From Bimastos eiseni (lineage: Eukaryota > Annelida > Clitellata > Crassiclitellata > Lumbricidae), in the NCBI GenBank assembly GCA_959347315.1, contig OY365807.1, positions 28,541,168 to 28,605,167 of the forward strand: a DNA stretch of 64,000 nucleotides, read 5' to 3'. This document shows positions 13,572 through 25,300 of this stretch, piece after piece. The translations under genes and the position numbers were made by a program. The notes under the pieces are model-generated. The model ran no database searches and was not told where the DNA came from. It was given only the letters and a program-made list of their open reading frames with translations. Every line of letters begins with the position of its first letter. Position 1 is the first letter of the stretch.

Positions 13572-14196
13572 GTCTGTCAGTTCGTCTCTGTGTCGCTCTT
13601 TATCCGCGTCCCCAGCTTTAAGTAAGCCGACAGCTGAAACAGTTTCTAGGTTGATCATCCTTGATTTCACACTTTTCTTTCTCTTTGTCTCTAACTGTCA
13701 CTCTTTCATTTTTTCTTCTTGTCCCTCGTTTTCGCGTTCGCTCCTCTTTCTTTATCTTTCCAATGTTAGAATCATTCTCTTTCTCTGTCTGTCTGTCTGT
13801 CTATCTCTATCTGCGTGACTGTTCCTCTCACTGACTCCAACCATACTCTGTTTCATATCGCGTTCTTTCTTTGTCTCTCTAATCTTTCGTCTCTGTGTAT
13901 CTCTGCGTTTCGTTCCCTTCTCACACGTTGCCGATCTTTTATCTCCAATCTGTCATACGATACGGACATAACCATCCTCGACTCAGGCGCCTCTCTCTCT
14001 CTCTCTCTCTCTCTCCCAAGTCAGCGCCCTTCGACATTATCTCCATGTCTCTTCCGTCCTTCTTCTCTCTCTCTCCATCTCTCTTCATCGCTCTCCCTAT
14101 CTTTCTCTCCTTTCTTTTTCTCTCTCTCTCCGTCTCGCTCTCTGTCTGTCTGTCTCTCTGACTCTCTGTCTGTTTGTCTGTCTGTCTCTCTCTCTC

Positions 14197-14266
<70 letters not shown>

Positions 14267-14275
14267 ACTCTCTTT
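13510..14275. repeat. Pyrimidine-rich block with TC, TCTG and AC microsatellites
   Basis: TC runs at 13538-13572 and 13990-14016, TCTG/TGTC around 13785-13803 and 14140-14190, and an uninterrupted AC run of about 30 units at 14199-14260. No gene seen. Confidence 0.93.
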
Positions 14276-14626
14276 CTTCCACCATATCTCTATCCGTTTT
14301 TATCTTCGCTCTTTTCTTTTCATCGTCTGCCTCGATGTTTGTCTCTGTGATTCTCTTTCTGTTTGTCTCTTACATTCATTTAATCTTTGTCCATGTGTCT
14401 GTTTCTCTTTGCCTCTTATTTCTTCCTCTGTCTCTTAATCTCTATATTTAGCCTAATCTAATTTTATTTCCGTTGTTTCCTCTGTCTGTCTGTCCGTCTA
14501 CCTGTCTGTTTGTCTGCTTGTGATCGCTGCGGTCGTCACCATCACATCCTTAATCTCATATAAACAGATAGACAGATCATAAAAGAGATGCCGCTCTATC
14601 TTGTCATGCACCTTTCTCAGCATCAG

Positions 14627-14757
14627 CCTCCTCCTTCTCCTCCTCTGCCTATCCTCTTCCTTGGCCTCCTCCTTCTCCTCCTCTGCCTATCCTCTTCCTT
14701 GGCCTCCTCCTTCTCCTCCTCTGCCTATCCTCTTCCTTGGCCTCCTCCTTCTCCTCT
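14627..14757. repeat. 38-bp minisatellite, 3.4 units
   Basis: Three perfect copies of a 38-bp CT-rich unit containing TCTGCCTATCCTCTTCCTTG (starting at 14627, 14665 and 14703) and a partial fourth. The perfect identity suggests recent expansion. Confidence 0.95.
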
Positions 14758-15979
14758 AGCGTCTAGAACTCATGGAATCTCGTGGCCAACATGGATCCAT
14801 CACCAAAAGCAGAGTCCTGAGGACGTCCGCTGGAATCTATGGCTCACGTGGTACACAATTCACCACTTAAATGACTCATTCTATAGAGACGTTATATAAC
14901 TTACAACAGTCATAGGCTCAGATTATCAGGCAGCAGCCAGTCAGTCACAGAGCCAGCCATTCAGCAGATTTGCAGTCAGTCAACCGCAAAATTTAATCTT
15001 ACAGGCAACTTTATTGTTTATTGTTTGGTGTGATTTCAATTTGAACTGAGCATTAATTATACTTTTAGAGCGTTTGCTTTGATAACTAATTACCGTAGGT
15101 CTAATTAATATAAGTAACCAGCTTAAGTCGTTACTGAGTTAACTGAAGTAAATGCTGATCATTGTATTTTCTTTGTGACCCATCGGATCCAACTTAAATC
15201 AAATCAAATCTATTCCATTAATTATGCATCGGATTCAGATTTATTGTAATGGTTCAATAAATTATTTTACATTCCTCTAGACCGCTGTCTATGTATAGGT
15301 AAAGTTTGTCACCACATGTCAGCTAACATGTTAGGCTTACTTGTAGGCCATAATTTAAATCCAACAGCTCACTGACCCACACCTAAGATAACCAATTTTA
15401 TTGAACAATCGACAAAATATTAGAAGTTATTAGTTTTCTGAGAGGCATACACGCACTGCACGTAGTCCTGTGTGGCCTATCAAAATGCGCTGTTTAATCG
15501 TATAGACTGCAAGTACTTGCGTAAAATAACAAATTAACGGCCAAACTGGCTATTAACAAGTTCTTACTGTGATTGCAGCAACAATAGCCATTAAATTGCA
15601 TTGTCAGCCATTGTGTTCCATTGTTATTATTAATATAAAATCGTCAGCAACCAGATGTACACACGACTCAAATATAAGACAAACCTTTGAATAAAATTTA
15701 ATTACAATCAGAAACATAAACGAAACGACGAGATTTTCTACGACTGCTTCAATTATTGCTATCGAATACAGATTTAAATTAGATGTACAATTATTTCCAA
15801 AGTCATTTACACGATGACCAACAAATAAGGAAGAAATTACGTCAAAGAAATAACATTAAAGAAAAGCGTGCTTTAATTAAAAGTTAGGCGAAAGATAGGC
15901 CTAATGTTAACAGCTGCTTATAATTAATAATCACTCGAACTATTAATAATAACAGTAACAGTAGCCGTAATCAAAAATA

Positions 15980-16041
15980 AATAAGTAATAAGTTATAAGT
16001 AATAAGTAATAATAAGTAATAATAAGTAATAATAATAATAA

Positions 16042-16072
<31 letters not shown>

Positions 16073-16077
16073 AAGAA
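15980..16077. repeat. AAT/AGTAAT then AAG microsatellite
   Basis: AATAAGTAATAAT units pass into AAT and then about 12 AAG units. Confidence 0.9.
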
Positions 16078-16498
16078 TTCTTTATGCCTCAAAAGGAGGA
16101 GACGTAACCGTTCCAGATCATCAAATATTTATGTCTCCGAACAATTTCTTGTCACCTGAGAGATAAGAACTGCCTCGGCTAGAAAAAAATTATAATAATG
16201 ATGATGATAATATAAGAACAATAATAACCGGTGACAATAATTTATGCATTGCAATATTAGCCAAGTTATGCATTAAAGTGCATTACATTTAGTATGCCTC
16301 AAATGGAGAATCGCATTGCTTTTTTTGCATAGGATATTGACCTGCTTCTGCTTGTGTAGACCAATGCACAACATTGGTCAGCAATGTATGAACTAAACAA
16401 TGTGTACAACAACATGTGAGCTAATACGAGTTTACTGAGAAGAGAAAGCTATTGCATAGTTTCACATACAATTCGTGCAGACAATGTTAAACCATAGT

Positions 16499-16735
16499 AC
16501 ATAAATGACTACACAATACATATATACATAAATAAATACATATATATATACATAAATATATATATATATACATAAATATATATATACATAAATATATATA
16601 TATATACATAAATATATATATATACATAAATATATATATACATAAATATATATATACATATATATATACATATATATATACATAAATATATATATATATA
16701 CATAAATGACTACACAATACATATATACATGCATA
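16499..16735. repeat. AT-rich satellite (ATATATATACATAAAT) with flanking direct repeat
   Basis: Interrupted TA runs in a ~16-bp ATATATATACATAAAT pattern. A 30-bp sequence containing ATGACTACACAATACATATA occurs at both edges (16504 and 16705), so the array may have been duplicated together with its border. Confidence 0.88.
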
Positions 16736-18296
16736 GATTTAGTTAACACTCTACTAATGAATAAATAGCACAAATTATAGTCATTTACAAAAAGTATTGA
16801 TGTGTATGTAAGAAGTTTAATCATTCAGACACGCTGTGAATTCAATTGCTTTATAAAATATCATAATCTTGACGTTCCACTTGCATAATTTAAGTATTGC
16901 TAGCAAAAAGGCTAAATTGGCGCATAATTAATCGGCCGTAAAGTCACTTTTACTACTGTTGTCACTGTTTAAAAGATTACAATACAGTGAAGTGGTGTAA
17001 CAGCGAATAGTCAGCCACAGCAAAACTGACGATAAACCAGATAAGTGACCCAACGTCATGAAACGTTTTATCCGTACACAGTTCTGCACAAGCTACGATT
17101 TTGAAACAGAATGTGAACCCTATGTACAAAAAGTGATATGTTACACGATTAACGGTTGATATGCAAAGTTTACCGTGCGAGAAAACAGTCATCTTAATAA
17201 GTATAAGTTGCAATAGCTATCAACAGTTTTTAGAAAAGGCGCACATTAATAAAGGTAAAAACTGTGCAGTCTGTTTGGAAGAGACGTTAACGGACTATTC
17301 CATGTAGCTGTCGTTCTATTATTTGCGTCGTCATAGGCAAGTGTTGTCAATCTTTGTCATTTGGATAATTATGATCTACTGCAGTCTCGCTAAATTGAAA
17401 CTATACTTTCTTTGACCCATCCAGATACTACGAAACTACGGTAGGATGATTTTGGATGAGACAAGAAGACGTTTGAATGTTGTCAAAAAGGTTGAGGTTT
17501 CCTGATTTAAGGAATCTTAGGAATGCGACTAACACAACTTGAAAACAGTTCCAGATAACCACAAACAAAGATGAGATGAAACTTTGTTAGTTGAGAACTG
17601 AAACGAAAGAGCAACTTGTAGAGTTGTTGGCACACAATACAACTTGTTTTGAAAGAGTAAAATTTGCATTTTTGTTTGTTTGTTTCTGTTAGGAGTGGCC
17701 TATGATGATCTGATGAACTTGGCCTGGATTTCAGGAAAGTATGCTCTCGATAAGAATATGTTTACAGATGCCTTTGTATAATACTGTCAACGTTATAAGG
17801 ATGACATTCTGGATAGGATTGACAGGGAACATCGATCAGCCTATTTTGGACCTACTCTGGTCAATACACAAAAGCAGGAGTCAATTCGATAAAAACAAAT
17901 GCATCGGCTTTGGAATCGCAGACTTGTCAATTGTCTCACCTACTGAAGCCCATTACACCATATACAATGCAATATTATCACTACATAAGAGCATGGCTAT
18001 ACTGTCAGTTGTCTCAAGTAGACTTTGTCTTTCGTCGACTAGCGTGTACTGAAGTGTATGGGAAAACTTAGGACCTACGCAGCTCGTCGTAAAGGGTTTA
18101 AACCACGGTAGTAAAACTTAGCGTAACCAACGGTGATTGGTCGTAGAGTTTTGTCACTGTTATTGGTAGTAGTACCGTGTGCATCATTCAGTTTTTGCTT
18201 CAACGTGAGGCCATTCACATGTTTGTTCTCATAGACAATACTTTGTTATCTGTCAGTTCGTCTGAAGGAAGTTGAAGACAATTGATTCGTCATTTC

Positions 18297-21200
18297 TCAG
18301 AGTGCCAGTTGTCTGGCCACAGTGGCCACAGGGGCACCAGAAGTGATGATCAGGTGTTTGTGCAGGTTCTCGTTCTGGCTGTGGCGGTTGCGACTCTTTC
18401 TCGTTGAGAAGATCTTGTCGCATCCGCCGATCGTGCAGCGGTACATCTCCTTCGGATGGGCGCGTTCTTGGTGCTCTTTCAGCGCCAGGTTGTCCTTGAA
18501 CGGATCCTGGCAGATGTGACAGACGACGCACCCTGTGGCATCTGACGTCACAGCGAGGACAGGTGAGTCACCGCTCTGGCTGTCGTCAACTTCCATGGAG
18601 TTGGGAGGTTGGGAGGAAGACGTAAGCGGCAGAGGAAGAGGAGGAAGAGGAGGAGGCAGCGCGACAGAGGAAGACTGAGTTTCCCTCTCCTGAACTACTG
18701 CACCACACGCTGTTCCTGCGCTTCCTTCGTCAGAGTCGTGGCTTGCGCGGCGTTGAGGGCTTGCGTGAACGTTCTTTGAGAGATTGAGGACGACACATGG
18801 AGACTCCGTGTCACTGCCATCCACTCCCACTCCCACTCCCACTCCTCCTCCTCCTCCTCCTCCTGCTCGTCTGTCGGACACAATGCTGCTGGAACTGACG
18901 TCACAAGGAGGCGTGTCTTGGCCGACCTTGGCGTTCTCTGTAGATGACGGATGCGGTGCAGTCGAAAGCAGCCTTCGATGAAGGTTGAGGTTGGCACTGT
19001 GTCGGTCACGACTGCGCTTCGACGGAAAGGCTGCGTTGCATCCCTCAACCATGCACACGTGACTGGACTTGGAGTGGGGACCAGCAACGGAGTCTGCGCT
19101 TGACCGGACGCCGAAGTGCGTCTGGAAACTCTTGTTACACGTCTGACACTTTCTGTCCATCTCAGCGTCATCGATGCACTTGAGATCGGCCACTCCTGAG
19201 TCGTTCACTTCGCTGCTGCTGTCGCGACTGCGCACAGGAGACTCAAGCACAAAGCCAGCGCATCCCATCGATCGGTCCCTGGCCAACAGGTGGCGCTCGT
19301 CATAGTCGCCGCTCGCCATCGACAGGTTTTCAGAGACGGAACTGTTCTGTGGTGACGATGGGTGGACCATATTTAACGGAAGATTCTCCATTGATGGACT
19401 TACTGCCGTTGTACTGACCGACGGGGTACTTGTACGTGGTTCAGAGGTGCTGACACAGGGGCCAGGGGTACTGGTGCGTGGCCCAGGCAGTCCTCTTCCT
19501 TCGTCAACAACATCGCCTGCAGGTATCGGTGATTGATGTGTAACGTTGTCCATTTGCGAACCGTCTCCTCTTCCACCATCTACTGCTGCCTGAACCTCGC
19601 AGACCGTCAGAGGCTCAGTGGCAGAGTTCGAGTCCCCGCCTCTTACGCTAACGTCCAAGTCCTTTACCGTTCGTACTTTGCTGTCTGATGTCACATGGTC
19701 CTGTGCGCATGCGTCTGCACTGCTGCTGCAGTCGAATCCGTCCAACAGGTGGTTGGTGCCACGACAGGGTCTCTTCTCCTCCGGTGACTCATCGACAGAA
19801 TTGTCATCGCTGACTATCTCGTCTGTCTGAAGCGAGCACCTCGTTGGAACGGCGCTCTTCCGTTTGCTGCTGCTGCGACACTGACCGACCTCTGGCGGTA
19901 GATCATGACACTGCTTCAGGTCCTCTGCTTTCCTCGCTTCTTCTTCAGCGGGTGTCTTCTGTTGGTCTATCGCCAGCACCGGAAGTGCCATTGCCAGTGT
20001 TGCCTGGTGGAACCGAGGACCCTCGACGAGAACCTGAGCTGGCAGTGACACGACCGGAAGTCCGGGGTTCAAAAAGAACCGAGGGGTGGCACCGAGTGGA
20101 AACGCGGCGTGCGGTTGAGCGAGGGTCTCTGCAAGAGCGGCTGGATCGCCCTCGGAGCTGTCCGACATGACATCGAGGACGACCGGTTGAGGTCGTTGTA
20201 CGAACCCATTGCCAGGGACACCACCACCGCCGCCCAGAAGAACACCAGTGCCGCCACAACTGCCCTCGTCGTGGGAGAGAGGGTGCGGTGAATACACTCC
20301 CTTTGCTGCCTCATCGTCGTCGTCGTCCTCGTCCTCCTGATTGGAGCTGACAAGATTATCTGGCAATTTGCGTCGCACGGTCTGTGGCATGTGTAGCTTT
20401 GGGTTTGGATTGGCGCTGTGTCTGTTGCGACTTCGTCTAGAGCTGAACATCATCGTACATCCGTCGACCGTACAGCGGTGCATCTCTTTCAGATGGACTG
20501 CGCTGTAGTGGATCTTCAGGGCGCCCTTGTCGCAGAACGTCTTGTGACAAGCCGTGCACAGGACGCGCTTCTTTCCGCTCGGCGAGATCAGGGTACCTCC
20601 GTAGCCAGGCGTCGGCTGCCAAGGGCGCTTCATCGGGTTCGACGATTTCCGCAGGTGCTTCAGCTTCTGGTGGGCGAAGATCGACGAATTTGGATTGCTG
20701 GCTGCTGCTGCGGCTGCTGCCGCTGCTGCAGCAGCTGCGATGGATGTTTGTGCCGCAACCACGGATGCAGATGAACTGTTGAAGATGAGGGGAGCGACGG
20801 ATGCGGCGACCCTCATGTCCTTGATGCTGTAGTTGATGGCACCGTCCGTCTGCGTGCAGTCTCTCATCTGCTGCGCTTCTGTGGCACTTCCCTTGACCGA
20901 CTTATCGTCCGGTGCTTCCGACTTGACCATCATCAGATGGGGTCCAGCGACGGTTGGAATGGCCGTTGCCTGACCACTGGCTCCCACCGCTAGATTCAGG
21001 AGTGCCCTACCATCGAGCTGCTTCGATGAGGCGGCGGCAGCGTCCATGGGAATGGCTGGACTGGCCTTTGGACTGGCCATCGATTCCTTACGGTAGTCGA
21101 ACGGTTCCATTGTCTGGAGGCTGCGTAAGGGAGAGCGAGACAGTGGGTTGATGATGTTCGGAGGAGGAGGGGCAGTGGAAGCTGGACTGGACAGACCGGG

Positions 21201-21566
21201 TTTTCCAATGGCAGGTGACAGATTGTGGAGAATGGTCGGGGTGAGAAGCCGGGCAAACCCTGCGGCGGTCGTCAGATGGGGGTACATGAAGGTGCGCGAG
21301 AGCAGTTGTTGGGCGGCATCGTAGCCCTTGATGAAGCTCTGCATGCCCACGTTGCTCCTCTCGATGAACTTCTTGATGTCGGACTCCGTCCTTGAGGTGA
21401 GGAGGCAGTGGGCCCCGCTCGGTCTCGGTTGGTCCCATCCGTCGCGAGAGATGAGTTCCTGGGCGATGGCCTTCGTCTCTCCAAATCGGAGAAACTGTTG
21501 GAGTATTAGCTGCTCCTCTTCGTAGGTGGCGATCGACCATTTGTCCAAAACACGACCCGTCGAGTC
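18297..21566 (-). CDS. BNC: Basonuclin exon c: terminal exon with three zinc-finger pairs
   Basis: One 3270-base terminal exon of 1089 residues and a TGA stop. The start is the splice acceptor (GTCTTACAG, then GACTCG), not a Met; the open frame has no ATG near its beginning. Zinc-finger pair 1 is encoded at about 20580-20390 (CTACHKTF, then CTVDGC and [11 protein letters not shown]), pair 2 at about 19165-18970 (CQTCNKSF, then [20 protein letters not shown]) and pair 3 at about 18535-18335 (CHICQDPF, then [10 protein letters not shown]). Linkers hold a 14-residue polyalanine run (about 20705-20750), a Gly/Val-rich run, Pro-rich stretches, a basic SSKRKSAVP segment like the phospho-regulated nuclear signal of vertebrate basonuclin, and a VLNLSK motif that resembles a CtBP-binding site (inference). 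The first finger of pair 2 lacks its first His ligand. GC content is well above the surroundings, as expected for coding DNA. Confidence 0.94.
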   Translation of the reverse strand, partial: DSTGRVLDKWSIATYEEEQLILQQFLRFGETKAIAQELISRDGWDQPRPSGAHCLLTSRTESDIKKFIERSNVGMQSFIKGYDAAQQLLSRTFMYPHLTTAAGFARLLTPTILHNLSPAIGKPGLSSPASTAPPPPNIINPLSRSPLRSLQTMEPFDYRKESMASPKASPAIPMDAAAASSKQLDGRALLNLAVGASGQATAIPTVAGPHLMMVKSEAPDDKSVKGSATEAQQMRDCTQTDGAINYSIKDMRVAASVAPLIFNSSSASVVAAQTSIAAAAAAAAAAAAASNPNSSIFAHQKLKHLRKSSNPMKRPWQPTPGYGGTLISPSGKKRVLCTACHKTFCDKGALKIHYSAVHLKEMHRCTVDGCTMMFSSRRSRNRHSANPNPKLHMPQTVRRKLPDNLVSSNQEDEDDDDDEAAKGVYSPHPLSHDEGSCGGTGVLLGGGGGVPGNGFVQRPQPVVLDVMSDSSEGDPAALAETLAQPHAAFPLGATPRFFLNPGLPVVSLPAQVLVEGPRFHQATLAMALPVLAIDQQKTPAEEEARKAEDLKQCHDLPPEVGQCRSSSKRKSAVPTRCSLQTDEIVSDDNSVDESPEEKRPCRGTNHLLDGFDCSSSADACAQDHVTSDSKVRTVKDLDVSVRGGDSNSATEPLTVCEVQAAVDGGRGDGSQMDNVTHQSPIPAGDVVDEGRGLPGPRTSTPGPCVSTSEPRTSTPSVSTTAVSPSMENLPLNMVHPSSPQNSSVSENLSMASGDYDERHLLARDRSMGCAGFVLESPVRSRDSSSEVNDSGVADLKCIDDAEMDRKCQTCNKSFQTHFGVRSSADSVAGPHSKSSHVCMVEGCNAAFPSKRSRDRHSANLNLHRRLLSTAPHPSSTENAKVGQDTPPCDVSSSSIVSDRRAGGGGGGGVGVGVGVDGSDTESPCVVLNLSKNVHASPQRRASHDSDEGSAGTACGAVVQERETQSSSVALPPPLPPLPLPLTSSSQPPNSMEVDDSQSGDSPVLAVTSDATGCVVCHICQDPFKDNLALKEHQERAHPKEMYRCTIGGCDKIFSTRKSRNRHSQNENLHKHLIITSGAPVATVARQLAL

Positions 21567-21845
21567 CTGTAAGACACGCGCAGTGAGTCATCGAGCGAGA
21601 GCCTCTAATTCAACTATTTATATAGCGCTCTAATGCCACTGTCAGACGCAGTGCAACGATCCTGCTGCTGATAGGGAGAACTCGGGTCATGAGTGTAAGA
21701 CAATTAGAGAACTGCTGCGTTGCTTCCACTACGCATGATGGGTATAAAGAGTGAATGAGCGTTGTATATAGAAGTGGTACTTAATAAGATAGAGAGAGAC
21801 CAATAGACAGACAGAGAGAGTGGATTGAAAGACAGACGAGAAGTT

Positions 21846-21900
<55 letters not shown>

Positions 21901-22261
21901 CGGAGAGAGAGAGAGAGAGAGGGAGAGAGAGGGAGAGAGAGGGACGGAGACAGAGACAGAGAGAGACAGGGACAGAGAGAGACGGAGAGAGAAACAGAGA
22001 GACAGAGAGAGAGAGATAGAGAGAGACAGAGAGAGAAACAGAGAGACAGACAGAGAGAAACAGAGAGAGAGGGAGAAAGAAACAGAGACACAGAGAAACA
22101 GAGAGAGAGAGAGAGAAAAACAGAGAGACAGGGAGAGAGAAAAACAGAGAGACAGGGAGAGAGAAGCAGAGAGAGAGAGAGAGAAGCAGAGAGAGAGAGA
22201 GACAGAGAGAGACGGAGAGAGAAACAGAGAGACAGAGAGAGAAAGAAACAGAGACACAGAG

Positions 22262-22302
<41 letters not shown>

Positions 22303-25300
22303 GAGAGAGAGAGAGATGGAGAGGTCATACATGCATGCATACATACGCACTTGGTTACATGCATGCATATATTCACACATGCATTCGTTCACATGCGTAG
22401 ATAAACTATATACGCATCAATGAAAACTGCGATATTTAATCACAGGCGCTGAGCGTTAAGTAAACCCGAAGCAGACGATGGTCTGATTCAATTCGATAAA
22501 CTTAAAACCTCCTGCATAATATTATTGTTCCACCGACCGCTGATCACATCCGTCTCTTCATTTAAGTGGCAAGACATTCACCGGTGCCAGAGGGGGGTGC
22601 CCACTTTAGAAGATGTCCAATGTTGAAGAAAGTTTCTTAACAGCCGATTCATATAACAACCTTATTTCGATTTTAAAAAACCTATTAGATCAACTCTCTG
22701 TTTGATTACAACTGATGACGTCAGATCAAGTTGGATCAGATAATGTCTGCTCAAGAAACCTGCTTACGATAAGAAGATTAGATTACTTTAGATGAAATCT
22801 GATCAGATAAGAGCCGACAGAGTAAAACATTCATCTATTGTAAATAATATCAGTCAGAGTCTGATTGGATTACAAAAATCGAGTCAAATGAAAACTATTC
22901 ATTCTCTGGAGTAATCCTCGATCGTAAATAAGAGAGCTTATTTAGATATTGATAAAAGAACAGATGAGCTTAGATGGTGATTAATGAATAGATGAGTCTA
23001 GAGATAATGACTAAGGAAAAGCTAAGCTCAGATAGTGATTATAAAAACATAAATGTATGAGCTCAGTTAGTGATTAAAGAACAGATGAGTCTAGACAGTG
23101 ATTATAACCTTTACCACTTCTGAGGCCGCTGTGAGCTTCCAATTTTAATACGTTTGCTGTAATAATTGGAAGGGTAAGGGTTAAAGAACAGATGAGTTTA
23201 GATAGTCATTATAGAGCAGGATATACTCTTGTTAGAGTCGTATGTTGTTAGATGAAGAAGTGAATGTACTGACGTGTAGTATGTATCCTCTGGCGTAATC
23301 CTCGTAAGACCATCCGAAGCTGTGCAGGACTTGAAGGACCTCATCGTGTTGGACGACGCTGAACAACCGGTCGAGGAGGATCTTGAGGCGAATGGGAGTG
23401 GCATGGGCGCCGTACAACATAAGGCTGGCTATATCGAAGACGATGTTAGGCTGGACGACCTCCACCGATTGACCACTCACTTGATGCGCAGGCGTACGAT
23501 AGGCCATCTTGTCCAACGCTGAATAATTCAATCACAGGCAGCAATTACTAAGCGCTATCTTAACTGAGCAAATGAATGACCATAAATAGATATGCACTGA
23601 TAAGCATCTGTATCTAAATTCTACACACAAACACACAGAGGCCTAAACACACATACCCCCCCCCCCACACACACCTACACACACACCGACATACACACAT
23701 ACGCACACACAGTCATCTCAGTCAGTCATTGTTCATTCTTACTTTCAAGTATCCACCCACTCATTCGCCCATCAACTATTCAACCCCTTAATCGATTGAT
23801 TCAATTTCCACACATTACATGTAGTACTAGCACATCATCAGTTTATCTACCCAAAATCGCCCCAACGAAGTCTCAGTAAAAGATCTCAGACGATTATAAA
23901 ACGTGAATGTTTTTTATCCCTATTCTGAAGAACATTAGAACATCCAATCCAGATGAATAATCCTCCAAACGTACAGCGTACGAATTTGCATTTTGAACTG
24001 GAAACCAGTCTATCCACGGGAACTGTGTGGTTGAGGGAATCGATGGCGCCTCTGAGGAGTTTCTCTAGGTGGCGCTATACAAATTCACGATAAGGACAAC
24101 GACAGGAATTGACAAAACCCAATGCAAAACAACATTTATGTATGCATGCCGCATACATAAGTCTTTAAATATACACACACATGAACCTACATACACATAC
24201 CGACATATATATGCACTAATTATGTGTATACATACAGTCACATACACATATGCATGCAATAGGTAGACTAAATATACCGACAGTCAGACAGACAGACGGC
24301 ACGAGAGAGACGTGGAACTATGAATAAGTAATTTGTTAATTTTCGATTGTCATGTTTGGCTTCGTCCGGTTTAAATGTTGTCTGAAACTCATACATTTGC
24401 GCTCCTTTATAAAATGTGAAATTAACCCCATCCTAACAATAGAATAGAATAATATCGACTGAGTTAGGTGAAACATGGACTAAATAATTGGGACATAAGA
24501 TTCCAGAAATGAAGGAGCAAGCAGTTCAGTTGACAGCGGCTTCCAAGAGAGGTCCTTTCAGTGAACGTTAATTAAGGTCATTATTTAAAGATCCTTCGAC
24601 GCGCCGTCGTCAGCGTCAACCGATTAGACTTTACGCAATTTGATGACGCAGGGTTTTCCCCTTCTTCAGTATATAGCGCAGCTAATCCTTCTCATAATTT
24701 TACATTGTTCAGGTCATAGAGACCACACGACGATCGAACTACAGTAATTGCGGAAGCCATCCTAACAACGACGACGACGATGACGATAATAACGACAACT
24801 TATCATCAGTGGAGAGTCATCTGCCAATGGAACGCGGTCCCCATGTAGGCCTAGCCTCGTTCTCGATAGTCGTGCTCTGACGTCACATCAATCTCGCAGA
24901 CGACCGGTGGAGTGATACATCAGACTAATTTGCGTCTCCTTCCGCCGGTCAATGACAACTTAATGCAACCCGGTAATAGATTGTTTCGGCCGACCGATTA
25001 TCCAGTGGCTTAATACGAGCAATCGCTATGTCATAACCCCGATTAGGAACCTTTGACGACCCGTTTCATTTAACCCATGTGACCTGTTGGGTAAACTGTG
25101 GACGAGTCGCGTAATAATTATTGTCTGACAATTTCCAATATATCGGGGTTATTACATAGCGTGTGTGGCACGGTGGCCGATTGGTTAGAGCGGTCGGCCA
25201 GTAACGTTCAGTGTGCGCTGAGTGAGCGGGTTCGACCCTCGTCCGAGGAGTTACTGTGCAGGGACCTTGAGGAAATCCTTTGCGCACAATTGCTCTGCAG

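Larger units (their letters stand above)
14758..18296. other. AT-rich intergenic DNA and presumed basonuclin 3' UTR
   Basis: No coding motif found. The part next to 18297 should hold the basonuclin 3' UTR, but I could not place a polyadenylation signal. Two AT-rich microsatellites (15980, 16499). Confidence 0.5.

Noticed and set aside
13815..14438. 207-codon Ser/Leu-rich frame with HTHTHT run
   Set aside because: Translation of TC and AC microsatellites.
18253..20774. Many antisense and out-of-frame open frames in the basonuclin terminal exon
   Set aside because: Shadows of GC-rich coding DNA; the basonuclin frame alone carries the zinc-finger motifs.
21729..22392. Long open frames of over 180 codons on both strands, Leu/Ser- or Arg/Glu-rich
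   Set aside because: They translate the GA/CT simple repeat and have no non-repetitive content.
23636..23720. CRISPR-like regular repeats in CA-rich DNA
   Set aside because: It is a degenerate AC/ACAC microsatellite in an animal intron; no spacer-repeat structure.
25160..25260. tRNA gene
   Set aside because: A and B boxes are present but acceptor stem ends do not pair and the sequence runs into a SINE body with an A-rich tail.
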